Shown piece after piece: positions 31,322 through 40,240 of a stretch of DNA of 57,771 bases (its first letter is position 1; the number at the start of each line of letters is the position of its first letter). The stretch is from Alphaproteobacteria bacterium (GTDB lineage: Bacteria > Pseudomonadota > Alphaproteobacteria > Rhizobiales > Xanthobacteraceae): positions 1 through 57,771 of the forward strand of contig WQYW01000011.1 in the NCBI GenBank assembly GCA_009781045.1. The letters run 5' to 3'. The notes under the pieces were generated by a model. It was not told the DNA's origin. It did no database searches and saw only the letters and a list, made by a program, of their open reading frames with translations. The position numbers and the translations under genes were made by a program.

Positions 31322-32086
31322 TCACGTTGTCATCAATTCGGCAAGCGCGATATCTGGCAGCTGGACGCCTGGTGTTGCGAGGTCGCGGGCGAAACGCTGG
31401 GCCAGGTCGCGCTTGAGAGCGGTGATGTCGGCGGCGCTGCGCCGCCCGCGCGGGATGGCAATGGCGTGGTCGGCGACTATGCAGGCGGGCCGGGCCGACA
31501 GGAACAGCAGGCGGTCGCCGAGATGGAGGGCATCGGTGAGGCTGTGGGTGACGAGCAGCGTCACCAGGGGGCGGTCCTGAACCAGGGCGGCAATCTGCTG
31601 GCGCAGACGATGGGAAAGAGCCGCGTCGAGTGAGGCGAGCGGCTCATCGAGGACGAGAAAATCGCCGTCATGGGCGAAGGCACGGGCCAGGGCGGCGCGC
31701 CGGGCCAGGCCGAGCGACAATTCGCGGGGGAAATGATGGCGATGCGAGCCGAGTTCAAGAATGTCGAAGATCTGCGACAGCCGGGCTTCGCTGACGCTGC
31801 CTTTGCAGAGGCGGACATTGTCCTCGACGGAGCGCCACGGCAACAGCCGCGGCTCCTGGAACACCATGGCGGTGCGATTTATCCCGCTGCGGCGCACCTC
31901 CCCCTGAAAGTCGTGATCAAGGCCGGTGATGACGCGCAGCAGGGTGGTCTTGCCGCAGCCGGAAGGGCCGATGATAACCGCGACGTCGCCCTCGTGGAGG
32001 GAGAAGCGGATTTGTTCCAGCACCTGCTGTCTGCCGCCGGCGGCAGTGACGAAGGTCTTGCCGGTGATGTCGACATCAAGCCGCAT
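31322..32086 (-). CDS. ABC transporter ATP-binding protein, NitT/TauT (SsuB/TauB) type
   Basis: 254 residues from MRLDVDITGKTF; GCAGGAGGT lies about 10 bases upstream. Walker A is GPSGCGKTT, the Q-loop is MVFQEPRLLPW, the signature region is the weakened RELSLGLARRAALARAF (LSLG in place of LSGG), and Walker B is FLVLDEPLASLD with the switch His in VTHSLTDA. It is the last gene of a three-gene operon (binding protein, permease, ATPase) with overlapping ends. The substrate is unknown; the position beside the methanol genes suggests a C1-related organic acid, cofactor or metal complex. Confidence 0.88.
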   Translation of the reverse strand: MRLDVDITGKTFVTAAGGRQQVLEQIRFSLHEGDVAVIIGPSGCGKTTLLRVITGLDHDFQGEVRRSGINRTAMVFQEPRLLPWRSVEDNVRLCKGSVSEARLSQIFDILELGSHRHHFPRELSLGLARRAALARAFAHDGDFLVLDEPLASLDAALSHRLRQQIAALVQDRPLVTLLVTHSLTDALHLGDRLLFLSARPACIVADHAIAIPRGRRSAADITALKRDLAQRFARDLATPGVQLPDIALAELMTT

Positions 32087-32834
32087 GGAGCCGCCACCTC
32101 CTGCTGTGTGCTTCAAGGGGCTGAACCAGAAGCGTTTCAAGGAGGAAGACAAGCGCGGCGAAGCTCAGCGAATAGGCAAACAGCCGCGCCATGTCGAAGA
32201 GCTGGAAGGCGACCCCGATCTGGAATCCGACGCCGTTGGGCCGGCCGAGCAGCTCGGCGACCAGGACGATTTTCCACACCAGTGACAGTCCCGAACGTGT
32301 GGCGGCGGCAAGGAAGGGGGCCAGTTGCGGCAGAATGACGTGGCGCAGGCGCATCCCCCGCGGCATGGCAAAAACTCGCGCCATGTCGTCGAGAGCTGGA
32401 TCGAGTGCGCGTGTGCCCTCACGCAGCGTCACCACCGCAGTGGGCAGTTTGGTGATGGCGATGGCCGCGATGGCCGCGGTCTCGGTCAGTCCGGCCCAGA
32501 CATAGGCCAGCACGATCACCACCAGCGCCGGCAGGTTCAACAGCACGATGAGCAGCGGGTCGGCAAAATGGTCGATCCGTTTGACGCGCCCCATCAGATA
32601 GCCGAGGACGCCGCCGACCGTCATGGCCAGAGTGAAGGCGAGGATGACGCGCCCCAGTGTGGCGCCAAGATGCAGGAACAGGGTACCGGAACGGGCCTCG
32701 GCGACAATGGTGAGGAAGACCACCAGTGGGGAAGGCAGGGTGGTGGTGGCAGCAAAATGCGCCGTGATCCACCAGGCGAACAGGAGCAGGACGAGAGCGA
32801 GTGCGCGCAGCACGTCACTCTCCGGTTCCGGCAT
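32076..32834 (-). CDS. ABC transporter permease, NitT/TauT (SsuC/TauC) type
   Basis: 252 residues from the ATG at 32834. About six transmembrane helices are present, and the EAA-like loop reads DDMARVFAMPRGMRLRHVILPQ, where the ATPase docks. The start lies 20 bp inside the 3' end of the binding-protein gene and the stop overlaps the ATPase start by 11 bp, so all three are translationally coupled. Confidence 0.88.
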   Translation of the reverse strand: MPEPESDVLRALALVLLLFAWWITAHFAATTTLPSPLVVFLTIVAEARSGTLFLHLGATLGRVILAFTLAMTVGGVLGYLMGRVKRIDHFADPLLIVLLNLPALVVIVLAYVWAGLTETAAIAAIAITKLPTAVVTLREGTRALDPALDDMARVFAMPRGMRLRHVILPQLAPFLAAATRSGLSLVWKIVLVAELLGRPNGVGFQIGVAFQLFDMARLFAYSLSFAALVFLLETLLVQPLEAHSRRWRLHAA

Positions 32835-33795
32835 GGAAAAACGTGCCGGGCTCAAGTTCAGCCCCGGGGCCGACCAGAGCGGGACCTCCGACCTCGGCCA
32901 GGATGCGGTAGAGGACACGGGCGTCGGCCTCCTGTTCGGCGACGCTGCGGCGCGGGATGCCATTGCGATAATGCAGGCGATAGGCCCTGAGGACGGCCTG
33001 GTCGCTTGTCCCGATGAGGGGGGCGATCTTCTCCCAGGCGCCATCCGATGTCGCCAGCATCTCCCTGGCTTTGGCGGTCATGGCCAGGAAGCGGGTGATG
33101 ACAGAAGGATGGCGCGCGGCCCAGTCCTGGTCGAAGACATAGCCGACCATGGCGACGGGTCCCTTTGCACCCAGACCTGAGATGATGTCCTCGATTGCGA
33201 TCAGGCGCCGAAAGCCTCTTGCTTCGAGCTGGGCGCAGAAATTCCAGAAGTTGAGGCTGGCGTCCCACTCGCCCTGTTCGGCCTTTGCGGCGATCAGAGG
33301 CGGGGCGCCATAGGCAATGGTGGCGGCGGTCGGCAGGTCGATGCCGTCCTGTCTGAGCCGGGCCTGCAACAGGATCCAGCTCTTGTCGATGGGGCCGCCG
33401 GCGACCGCGATGCTGCGGCCTTGGAGGTCGCCCAGACTGTGAATGGCCGAGCCGGGCGCCACCATGACTGCGCCAAGCGCGGTGGAATAGGGATAGAAGG
33501 TCAGCTTTGCGCCGGCTCTGCGCTCGCGCGAAACCCACAGCCAGTCCGACAGCAGGATATCGACATTGCCGGAGCGGAGCGCGATCCTGCCGGCCTCGGG
33601 GCTTGCCAGCTCAGTGACTTCAAGGGCGAGACCCGCTTCCCTGTCGAGGCCATGGCTGCGGATGGTGGCGAGTTCCCAGGACAGGGTGCCGGTCTTTTGT
33701 ACCGCAATGCGCACCATGTCGGCTGCGCGTGCGGTGCCGACATGAATGAGCAGAAGCGCGCACAGAATTCCCGCCCTGCAAAACAGCTTTGCCAT
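32815..33795 (-). CDS. ABC transporter substrate-binding protein, NitT/TauT-like
   Basis: 326 residues from the ATG at 33795, with a signal peptide (LCALLLIHVGTARAAD). The body is a type II periplasmic-binding fold: VRIAVQKTGTLSWELATIR, then LRSGNVDILLSDWLWVSRER, and GDLQGRSIAVAGGP (NMT1/THI5-like). This branch is distinct from classical taurine or nitrate binders. Divergent from it lies the small exported cysteine protein at 33.9 kb. A similar set near xoxF-type genes is plausible from memory, but the substrate is not established. Confidence 0.82.
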   Translation of the reverse strand: MAKLFCRAGILCALLLIHVGTARAADMVRIAVQKTGTLSWELATIRSHGLDREAGLALEVTELASPEAGRIALRSGNVDILLSDWLWVSRERRAGAKLTFYPYSTALGAVMVAPGSAIHSLGDLQGRSIAVAGGPIDKSWILLQARLRQDGIDLPTAATIAYGAPPLIAAKAEQGEWDASLNFWNFCAQLEARGFRRLIAIEDIISGLGAKGPVAMVGYVFDQDWAARHPSVITRFLAMTAKAREMLATSDGAWEKIAPLIGTSDQAVLRAYRLHYRNGIPRRSVAEQEADARVLYRILAEVGGPALVGPGAELEPGTFFHAGTGE

Positions 33796-33886
33796 GAGAT
33801 CGTCCTGGTCGTTTCCATCAGCTCTTGTGTTCTTTTCCCCACAATAGGCATAGCATGGCGGGGGTTGCAAGGTGGCGGAGGGGACC

Positions 33887-34246
33887 ATGGTGGGAGTGCG
33901 AGGGCTGCGAGCGGGCATTGTCGCTTGCCTGGTGGTGGGAGCTTGTGGGATCGCGGCGCGCGCGGATGAGGCCAATGACTATCCGACCGCGGCGCGGGCG
34001 GAATATGTCTTCGGCTGCCTCAAGGCCAATGGTGAGACGCGCCAGGCCATCGAACAGTGCTCCTGCTCGATTGATGTGGTGGCCTCAATCGTGCCCTATG
34101 AGCGTTATGTGACGGCGGAGACCGTCCTGAGCATGGCGCAGGTCAGGGGGGCGCTGGGTGGCGAATTCCGGGGCTCGGAGCCTGCCGCGGCGGCGGTCAA
34201 TGAACTGCGGCGGGCACAGGCGGAAGCAGAGGTGCGCTGTTTCTGA
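33887..34246 (+). CDS. Small exported four-cysteine protein, unknown function
   Basis: 119 residues; the ATG at 33887 has GGAGGGG four bases upstream. The signal peptide ends GIAARADEA. Mature cysteines at 44 (YVFGCLKANGET), 58 and 60 (EQCSCSID) and 118 (VRCF at the end) suggest two disulfides or metal binding. No catalytic motif was recognised. It is divergent from the NitT-type importer and on the same strand as the xox genes. A periplasmic helper of methanol oxidation is possible, but only by context. Confidence 0.65.
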   Translation: MVGVRGLRAGIVACLVVGACGIAARADEANDYPTAARAEYVFGCLKANGETRQAIEQCSCSIDVVASIVPYERYVTAETVLSMAQVRGALGGEFRGSEPAAAAVNELRRAQAEAEVRCF

Positions 34247-35272
34247 CCGCCGATTGCAGGCTGAGGCTGACGGGATAAGGCTCTGCAATCCATAGCGGGC
34301 AATGGCACATTGCGTCGCCTGCGGTTCTGATCCGGCAAAGGCAGTGATCGGGCTGCGACGGATTCCCTGATCCCTGATCGGTGATCGGTCGTGCCCCGGG
34401 GCGGTGTTGGGGCAGCATGGTTTGGGTCGCAGACCTGCTCTGCGTGCCTCCTCTGAGAGACTGGAAGCGTCGGGCCGGGGATCGCCGGATCCAGGTTGGC
34501 GCAAACCCGATTCGGCCTTCCAGGGCAGCCAATCGCTGTCGTTTCCCCTCCGGGTGCGACGCCCGCCGATTGGTGATTGAAAGGCGGGGCGCGCGGTTGA
34601 GTTCCGAAAGCCGCCTTGAGCGTCGCGCGGCAGATGTAACCTCACAAGGTGCAGAACCGATCCGCTCCGGGTCTGCCGATCCCGGCTTCATCCGAAAGCT
34701 GCCGGCGTGCGCCGTTCGCCGTAGTGCGGAGAAGAGTGAAACGCCTGGCCCGCGGTCACGGCTGGCATTCTTTGTCCTGGAAAAACGACGGCTGGCAGCA
34801 GATGCGGCCGCAATCGGCGCCGCGCCTGATGCCCGCTCTTGATGCCCGCTCTTGCCGCGCTTCGCGGTGGCTGCATCCGACTTGCAACTTCGGGATGCAG
34901 GGGCTCGCGATTTTCGCGTCCACGTTGCCGCTTGCGCACAAGCAGAAGATGCGTTAGGGTGCAGATTGCACGGTATAGTTGCGTGTGCAGACGGAGAATT
35001 GCCTTTCAAATCAGGGCAAATGACGATTCACCTGCGCCCGCAAATCAATGCTGCATTGATCCAATGTGGTGATAGCGCGGCAAATATACGTCAAAGTCCG
35101 CTTCATTTTCCGGCGATTCCGTGTTCCGGTTCCCTTCCCCCAAAGATTGCAATCTTCCGACATCAGTTGATCGTCATGTGGCCATGTTGATGCCAGAATT
35201 GGCTTTGAATTTGGCGTTGCAAAACTGTGTATTGAGTCCCGGCGTCCGCCGGAAAGCTATGAAGGGCAGTCC
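34247..35272. other. 1 kb without a recognisable gene
   Basis: Only short frames are present, with no domain, Shine-Dalgarno or codon pattern like the neighbours. From about 35000 the composition turns AT-richer, consistent with the promoter of the barrel gene at 35273. Confidence 0.5.
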
Positions 35273-35962
35273 ATGAATATTGTGTCACGCATCGCAATCG
35301 CAGCCTGTGCCTGCGTATTTACAACAAGCATGGCGGCGGCGGGTGATCTGCCCGTCAAAACGGTCAGTCCTGTCCCGTATTACGACTGGTCCGGGTTTTA
35401 TCTGGGCATTTTCTCCGGTGGTGCCCATGGTATCTGGACCAGTGATTTTGCCCGCAGTGACAACCACGGCCACACCGAACAGGGCGCCGATGGCTTTGCC
35501 ATTGGTCTCTATGGCGGCTATATCTACCAGTTGACCAATCGCGTGGTCACAGGCATCGAACTTGACATCGGGCATGCGGGAGCGTCGCAGCACAATAATA
35601 TCTACGACAACGATACTTCTGAATCGAAATATGGCATGTTCGGGTCGGTTCGCGGAAGACTTGGCTACGCCTTTGATCGTCTTCTGCTGTTCGGAACAGT
35701 CGGCCTTGCTGTGGGGAATATGACCAACAACATCCAGAAGGGCAAAAATGCGGGTGAGCAGATCGTGTGGGAGGATCAGACGAGAGTCGGATTCACGGCC
35801 GGTCTGGGTGTTGACTACGCTTTCACCGACCGCTGGATCGGGCGTGCGGAATATGTCTACACCAATTACGGAAGTTCCAATCATCGCGACGCCGAAGGGG
35901 ATCCTGCGACCTTCAGGAATGAAGTGCATCTGGCGCGTGTCGGTGTGAGCTATCGATTCTGA
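35273..35962 (+). CDS. Outer-membrane beta-barrel protein, Omp25/Omp31 (opacity) family
   Basis: 229 residues. The signal peptide ends TTSMAAAGDLP, then YYDWSGFYLGIFSGG, the standard first strand of rhizobial Omp25/Omp31-like porin-family proteins. TGIELDIGHAG and VRGRLGYAFDRLLLFGTVG are further strands, and the last strand is ARVGVSYRF with terminal Phe. It is a small eight-stranded barrel of the outer membrane. It is a single gene followed by a hairpin. Confidence 0.9.
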   Translation: MNIVSRIAIAACACVFTTSMAAAGDLPVKTVSPVPYYDWSGFYLGIFSGGAHGIWTSDFARSDNHGHTEQGADGFAIGLYGGYIYQLTNRVVTGIELDIGHAGASQHNNIYDNDTSESKYGMFGSVRGRLGYAFDRLLLFGTVGLAVGNMTNNIQKGKNAGEQIVWEDQTRVGFTAGLGVDYAFTDRWIGRAEYVYTNYGSSNHRDAEGDPATFRNEVHLARVGVSYRF

Positions 35963-35971
35963 CACAATGCG

Positions 35972-36010
35972 GGACGGCAGGCAGCTCATTTGTCATCTGC
36001 CCTGCCGTCC
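35972..36010 (+). terminator. Hairpin after the Omp25-like gene
   Basis: A 10-bp stem GGACGGCAGG (35972-35981) with CCTGCCGTCC (36001-36010), extendable inward by CAG/CTG with one bulge, 10 bp after the stop. Confidence 0.7.
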
Positions 36011-37653
36011 GGCCTCTCCTGCTCCGTCAGGGTTTCTCCCGCAGCACCGTCGCAGGCGAAATTGTTCTTTGTTCGCCGGATCGCGCATTTGCAAAACCGC
36101 GGAAACGCAAGTCCCCCGCAAGCGAAGTCTGAAACCGTCTCGAACGCATCCGCCGGTTGCGGGCACCGACCTGTGGGCAGGGCCTCGGGGGTGTCCTCCA
36201 TCTGATGCAACGCCTGCCTTTCCGCTTTCGGGAGCAGCTCGTCGGCCGGACTGAAAGCAGCCCTTTGCCGCCTCGCCCAACCACGGGCACCGCCTGCTCG
36301 TTGTCTGGCTCCATCCCGCACGGCAATCGGCGGGAGATTTCCTCAAGCCGGTATCGACGACCATGCGATTGTGCCGCACGCGCAACTTGCGGAACCAGGA
36401 AAGGGCCGGGTTCTCCTCCCGCGGCGTATGCGCCCCGCCCGCTCCGATACGGTATTTTCCGCGAAGCGTCCTTGCGCGTCGCTCACGGCTTCTGTTTGCG
36501 GAGGCCTTGCGGCACCCGCGCGGTTGCCGCTGCATCATCCCGGGGGGATGCCACGTCCTTGCGAGATGGATTTCGGCCAGGTTCGGGCAAGTTCGGCCTG
36601 GCCCTGACTGTTGTTTGCGCTTTTGGGAACCAGACCACGGCCTGCCGCGTCGTCAAAAGGCACGCCGGTGCCATCCAGGCAGAGAGATGCAGGCTGACGT
36701 GGGCTCGCCATTTCCCCGTTCCGCAGCGCTGCCGGTCTGCTGTGCGCAGGCTGCGGGCTTGTCCCCGTCGGTTTGGGTGCTGCGCCGGCCTTGGGCGGTG
36801 GCCAGGCGCGGAGCCATCCACAACCAGGGGAAGAACCTGCGCAACAAGCATTTCCCCGATCACCATGCCCGTCTCCTGCCTGAAATCGCAAATTGCCGCT
36901 CGGGCGCCGATTTTCTGAGGCGCACGAGAGCGTGATTTAAAGCCTGGCGAAAGAAGGGGGCAATGCTGCCGGGGCCGGGTCTGGCGTGCGGCATCGATCA
37001 TCGATCGGCTGGAGCAGATCGGGTCTCGGCTGCGTGCGGCAGGATGTTGCACGGTGGCAAAGGGGCTTACCTTTAAAGTCCGTTTCCCGGGCAGCCAACG
37101 GAGGGTCTTTGAGTGCGATGAAGAATGTCGCTGCCACGGCAGGATCGCGCGGCAAGGAGCGAGGCCAGCGGTGATGGAACCGGGAGGCGAAAATGTCAGT
37201 GGAAAAGCAGGTCAGTTTGTTCCGGGTGCGCTTTTCCGGCAACTGACGGTCTCGCCATTGTATGAGTTCCACATGTTGCATGATCGTAACAGTCGGATTT
37301 ATGCCTGTCGTCTGTGTGGCGGGAGATTTTCGCTCTTTCTCAATGGAACATGGAACCTGATGATGTGGAGGCGGAACTGAGTTCGGTGCTTAACTTTTCG
37401 TAATTGTGGAAATCCACCTTGAAACAGCCGTGAGGAACAAAGATAAATGGCAGGCTGGATCCTGAAGACTCGTTCGAATTGCCGTGGCTTCCCGGTCGCT
37501 GTGGCTCCTCTGCCATGGGGGCTTTCCTTCGATCAGATATCGGGATGATGCTTCGCGTCCGGCTGCCCTGGCCTCTCGCGTGTGGTCGCGGCGGATGGCG
37601 GGGTTTTGCGCAGTTTCCGGCAACCGGTCTCAAGCATCAAGGAGCGCCACCCT
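36011..37653. other. 1.6 kb low-coding stretch, possible mobile-element debris
   Basis: No intact gene. On the minus strand near 36.5-36.7 kb a frame reads SLCLDGTGVPFDDAAGRGL, and near 36.2 kb another reads PKAERQALHQMEDTPEAL. Both vaguely recall transposase segments, but they are short, lie in different frames and show no inverted repeats. The region may be a decayed insertion. Confidence 0.35.
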
Positions 37654-38967
37654 TTGCGAACCATTCTCCTGCTTGGTGCCTCGGGGCTGATTGGTCGTTT
37701 TGTCACCGATGACCTTCGTGCACGCGGCTTTCGCGTCATCGGCGTGGCGCGGAGCCTGTCGCGGGCCCAGAAGATGAGCCCGCTCGATCTGGAACTGCCC
37801 CTGCTGGCAATGGATGTGACGGGGTGGATGCATCTGATCAGCGCGCATGCGGTGGATGTGATCGTGAACTGCGTCGGGGTGCTGCAGGATGGGCCTGGTT
37901 GCAATACCATGGCGGTGCACCGTGATTTTGTCGCGCGTCTGTTACGGGCGATCAGCGCCAGCGATCGTGCGATCCGGCTGGTGCAGATTTCCATCCCCGG
38001 CATTGCCGGTGAGGATCAGACGGCCTTCGCGACCACCAAGCGCGAGGCCGAGGGCCTTATCGCTGCCTCCAGCGTGCATTATGCGATTCTGCGGCCCGGC
38101 TTTGTGGTAGCACCTTCGGCCTATGGCGGCAGTGCCATGCTGCGCGCTCTCGCGGCAATGCCCTTCGATCTGCCGGCCGGGGATATGGCGCGGCGGTTTC
38201 AGCCCGTGGCGGTGGAGGATGTAGCCGCCACGGTGGCGTGGCTGGCTGCGCACGACCCCGAGGACAGGTCGATTGGCGGCGTGAGCTGGGATTTGATGCA
38301 GAAAGAGCCGATGACGATGGCCGAGGTGATCGGGCAGTGGCGTCGGGCCTATGGAAGCGACGGACGGTTGCATGTCGCGATGCCGGAATTCGGGATCGAA
38401 ATCGCTGCCGGCTGCGGTGATCTTGCCGGTCGGCTGGGCTGGAAGTCGCCGATGCGTTCGACGGCGATTGCCGAATTGCGCCGGGGTGTCCAGGGCGATC
38501 CGTTGCCCTGGATTGCCGCCACGGGCATTGAGCCGAAGACTCTGACGGCGATGATCGGTCAGCATCCGGCCACAATTCAGGACAAATGGTTTGCCCGGCT
38601 GTTCCTGGTCAAGGCGCTGATCATCGTTACCCTGGTGCTTTTCTGGATCGTCTCGGGTTTCGTGGCGCTGTTTGTCTCCTACAGCGCCGCCGCCGAGATC
38701 CTGGGTTCGCACGGCATGCCGCCGGCGCTGGTTGATCCCATCGCCATCGGCACCAGTGTGATCGACATCATCATCGGCGGCCTGATTGCGGTTCGCCGCA
38801 CTTCTGCGATCGGGCTTGTTGCCGGCATTCTGGTCTTGCTGGGCTATATCGTCAGTGCGGCGATTCTGGCGCCGGAGCTGTGGATCGAGCCGCTGGGGTC
38901 GCTGGTCAAGATCGGTCCGGCGATCGTGTTGATGCTGGTGGCGTTCCTGATGCGGGATAATCGCTGA
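37654..38967 (+). CDS. SDR/NmrA-like NAD(P)-binding protein fused to a DoxX-like membrane domain
   Basis: 437 residues from a TTG at 37654, chosen because CAAGGAGCG precedes it and the Rossmann fold starts at once (RTILLLGASGLIGR, GASGLIG at 8-14). The atypical SDR domain covers about residues 1-310, with VIVNCVGVLQ and a YAILRPGFVV strand. Four hydrophobic helices follow from about 330 (ALIIVTLVLFWIVSGFVALF) to the end, matching DoxX-like domains. Such fusions are known but their reaction is not. It is a stand-alone gene between the barrel and the quinoprotein accessory genes. Confidence 0.8.
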   Translation: MRTILLLGASGLIGRFVTDDLRARGFRVIGVARSLSRAQKMSPLDLELPLLAMDVTGWMHLISAHAVDVIVNCVGVLQDGPGCNTMAVHRDFVARLLRAISASDRAIRLVQISIPGIAGEDQTAFATTKREAEGLIAASSVHYAILRPGFVVAPSAYGGSAMLRALAAMPFDLPAGDMARRFQPVAVEDVAATVAWLAAHDPEDRSIGGVSWDLMQKEPMTMAEVIGQWRRAYGSDGRLHVAMPEFGIEIAAGCGDLAGRLGWKSPMRSTAIAELRRGVQGDPLPWIAATGIEPKTLTAMIGQHPATIQDKWFARLFLVKALIIVTLVLFWIVSGFVALFVSYSAAAEILGSHGMPPALVDPIAIGTSVIDIIIGGLIAVRRTSAIGLVAGILVLLGYIVSAAILAPELWIEPLGSLVKIGPAIVLMLVAFLMRDNR

Positions 38968-39367
38968 GCCCCGCAGCGTTGCGTGCGTGGAGCGCGGCAC
39001 AGCGGGGAGCCCGGAGGGGCGCAGGCGCCGCTGACATCAGGGTCTCAATCTCAATCGGCCCTCTCACCCTGGTCAGGCCGTGAGGTCCGCTTCCGCGCCA
39101 GCGGCCTGAGTGCTCAAGCCTGGCGCGGCCATCGGGCGCGGGGGAGGCGTCTTTCAGACCTCAGACTGCGGAACTCACCTGGCAGACGGCGCTGATGCTC
39201 TTCACCGCGGGCGGTCTGTGACCGGCCACGGCTTTGCAGAACACAGCCTGCGGGTCTGGCTGGTTGCCGCTTTGCGCCAGGGTCGGGCCCGATTCCACCT
39301 CGCGCATTGCGCCTGTTCAGACTTCAAGCAGACCGGGAAGGGGAGGCCGAAAGGGGGCCTGACCTCC
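38968..39367. other. Convergent intergenic region, nothing recognised
   Basis: This lies between the SDR-DoxX gene (plus) and the SoxYZ-like gene (minus). Short frames only; no convincing terminator or RNA gene. Confidence 0.45.
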
Positions 39368-40189
39368 TCACTGCGGGTTGTCCGTGATCGGCCATTCATT
39401 GTGGAACACGTGGTGCTCGGTGTCTTTTGCCTCGGCGCGAAAATGCCGGGCTCCGTTCCACACATAGGTGAAGCGGAAATTGGGGTCCTCCGAGATCGAA
39501 ATGCCGCCCTCCATGGTGAAAAGCAGATCGTCGTCCTGCCACAGACGAAGCTCATTGATGAAGAAGGGGGGGATGTAGAGCTGGGTCAGCTGGTCCATCT
39601 GCAACCCGGAATTGTTGGGGTGGCGGATCATGATCTGGGCCTCGCGGCTCTGCCCCGGAGAGGGGGCGGCAGGCGCGCCAAACTGGCGATAGCGCATTTC
39701 GCCGAGCTGATTGCGGGCCTGTTCGAGGTTCTTCTGCGCCGGGGCGGAACAGCCGCCGGAGGCCTTGACGAAGATTTTCGACATATAGAGCTGTCCGTCG
39801 GAGAGTTCGGCGACGGCATGAACGTCGGTGTAGCTGTTGACCCGGACCCGGCCGGAGATTTCCGAGATCAAAGCCCTGGGGCCGAACTCGAATTTTGCCG
39901 CGAGCGGGGCCGGGTTGTGGTCGATGACCAGAGAAACGGAGCGGATGCGAAGCGGGCCGGTCCCGGGAATTTTGCTGCGCAGCGTGAAGGGGACGATGCC
40001 GGCGTCTTCGGCACGCGCCGGCATCTCGATGGCGATGACGTTGCTGCCGTCGTTGATGGTGCGGTTATTGAAGATGTCCTGGACCAGGCTGTGCCATAGC
40101 TCATCGGCCTCGTCCGCCTGTGCACAGGGCGGGGTGAGGACGGCCAGCAGTGCAAGGAAGGCGGCGAGGCGCAGGAGGACTCCGGACAT
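39368..40189 (-). CDS. Quinoprotein dehydrogenase-associated SoxYZ-like carrier
   Basis: 273 residues from the ATG at 40189; an in-frame ATG lies five codons earlier. The signal peptide ends PPCAQADEA. The SoxY-like N-terminal half has IVPFTLRSKIP and carries the reactive-type KASGGCSAPAQ motif. The C-terminal half, from AQIMIRHPNNSGLQMDQLT, resembles SoxZ and ends FHNEWPI. These fused carriers occur with PQQ alcohol dehydrogenases rather than thiosulfate oxidation. It is probably a periplasmic relay protein; its cargo is unknown. It follows the metallohydrolase gene by 51 bp in the same operon. Confidence 0.9.
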   Translation of the reverse strand: MSGVLLRLAAFLALLAVLTPPCAQADEADELWHSLVQDIFNNRTINDGSNVIAIEMPARAEDAGIVPFTLRSKIPGTGPLRIRSVSLVIDHNPAPLAAKFEFGPRALISEISGRVRVNSYTDVHAVAELSDGQLYMSKIFVKASGGCSAPAQKNLEQARNQLGEMRYRQFGAPAAPSPGQSREAQIMIRHPNNSGLQMDQLTQLYIPPFFINELRLWQDDDLLFTMEGGISISEDPNFRFTYVWNGARHFRAEAKDTEHHVFHNEWPITDNPQ

Positions 40190-40240
40190 GACCCTATCTC
40201 GCATTGTGTGAGAGGCAATCGGCCTACCCTAGCGCAGGGT

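Noticed and set aside
34381..34842. 153-codon plus-strand frame in the 34-35 kb gap
   Set aside because: Arg/Ala-rich composition, overlapping frames on both strands, no start signal and no domain.
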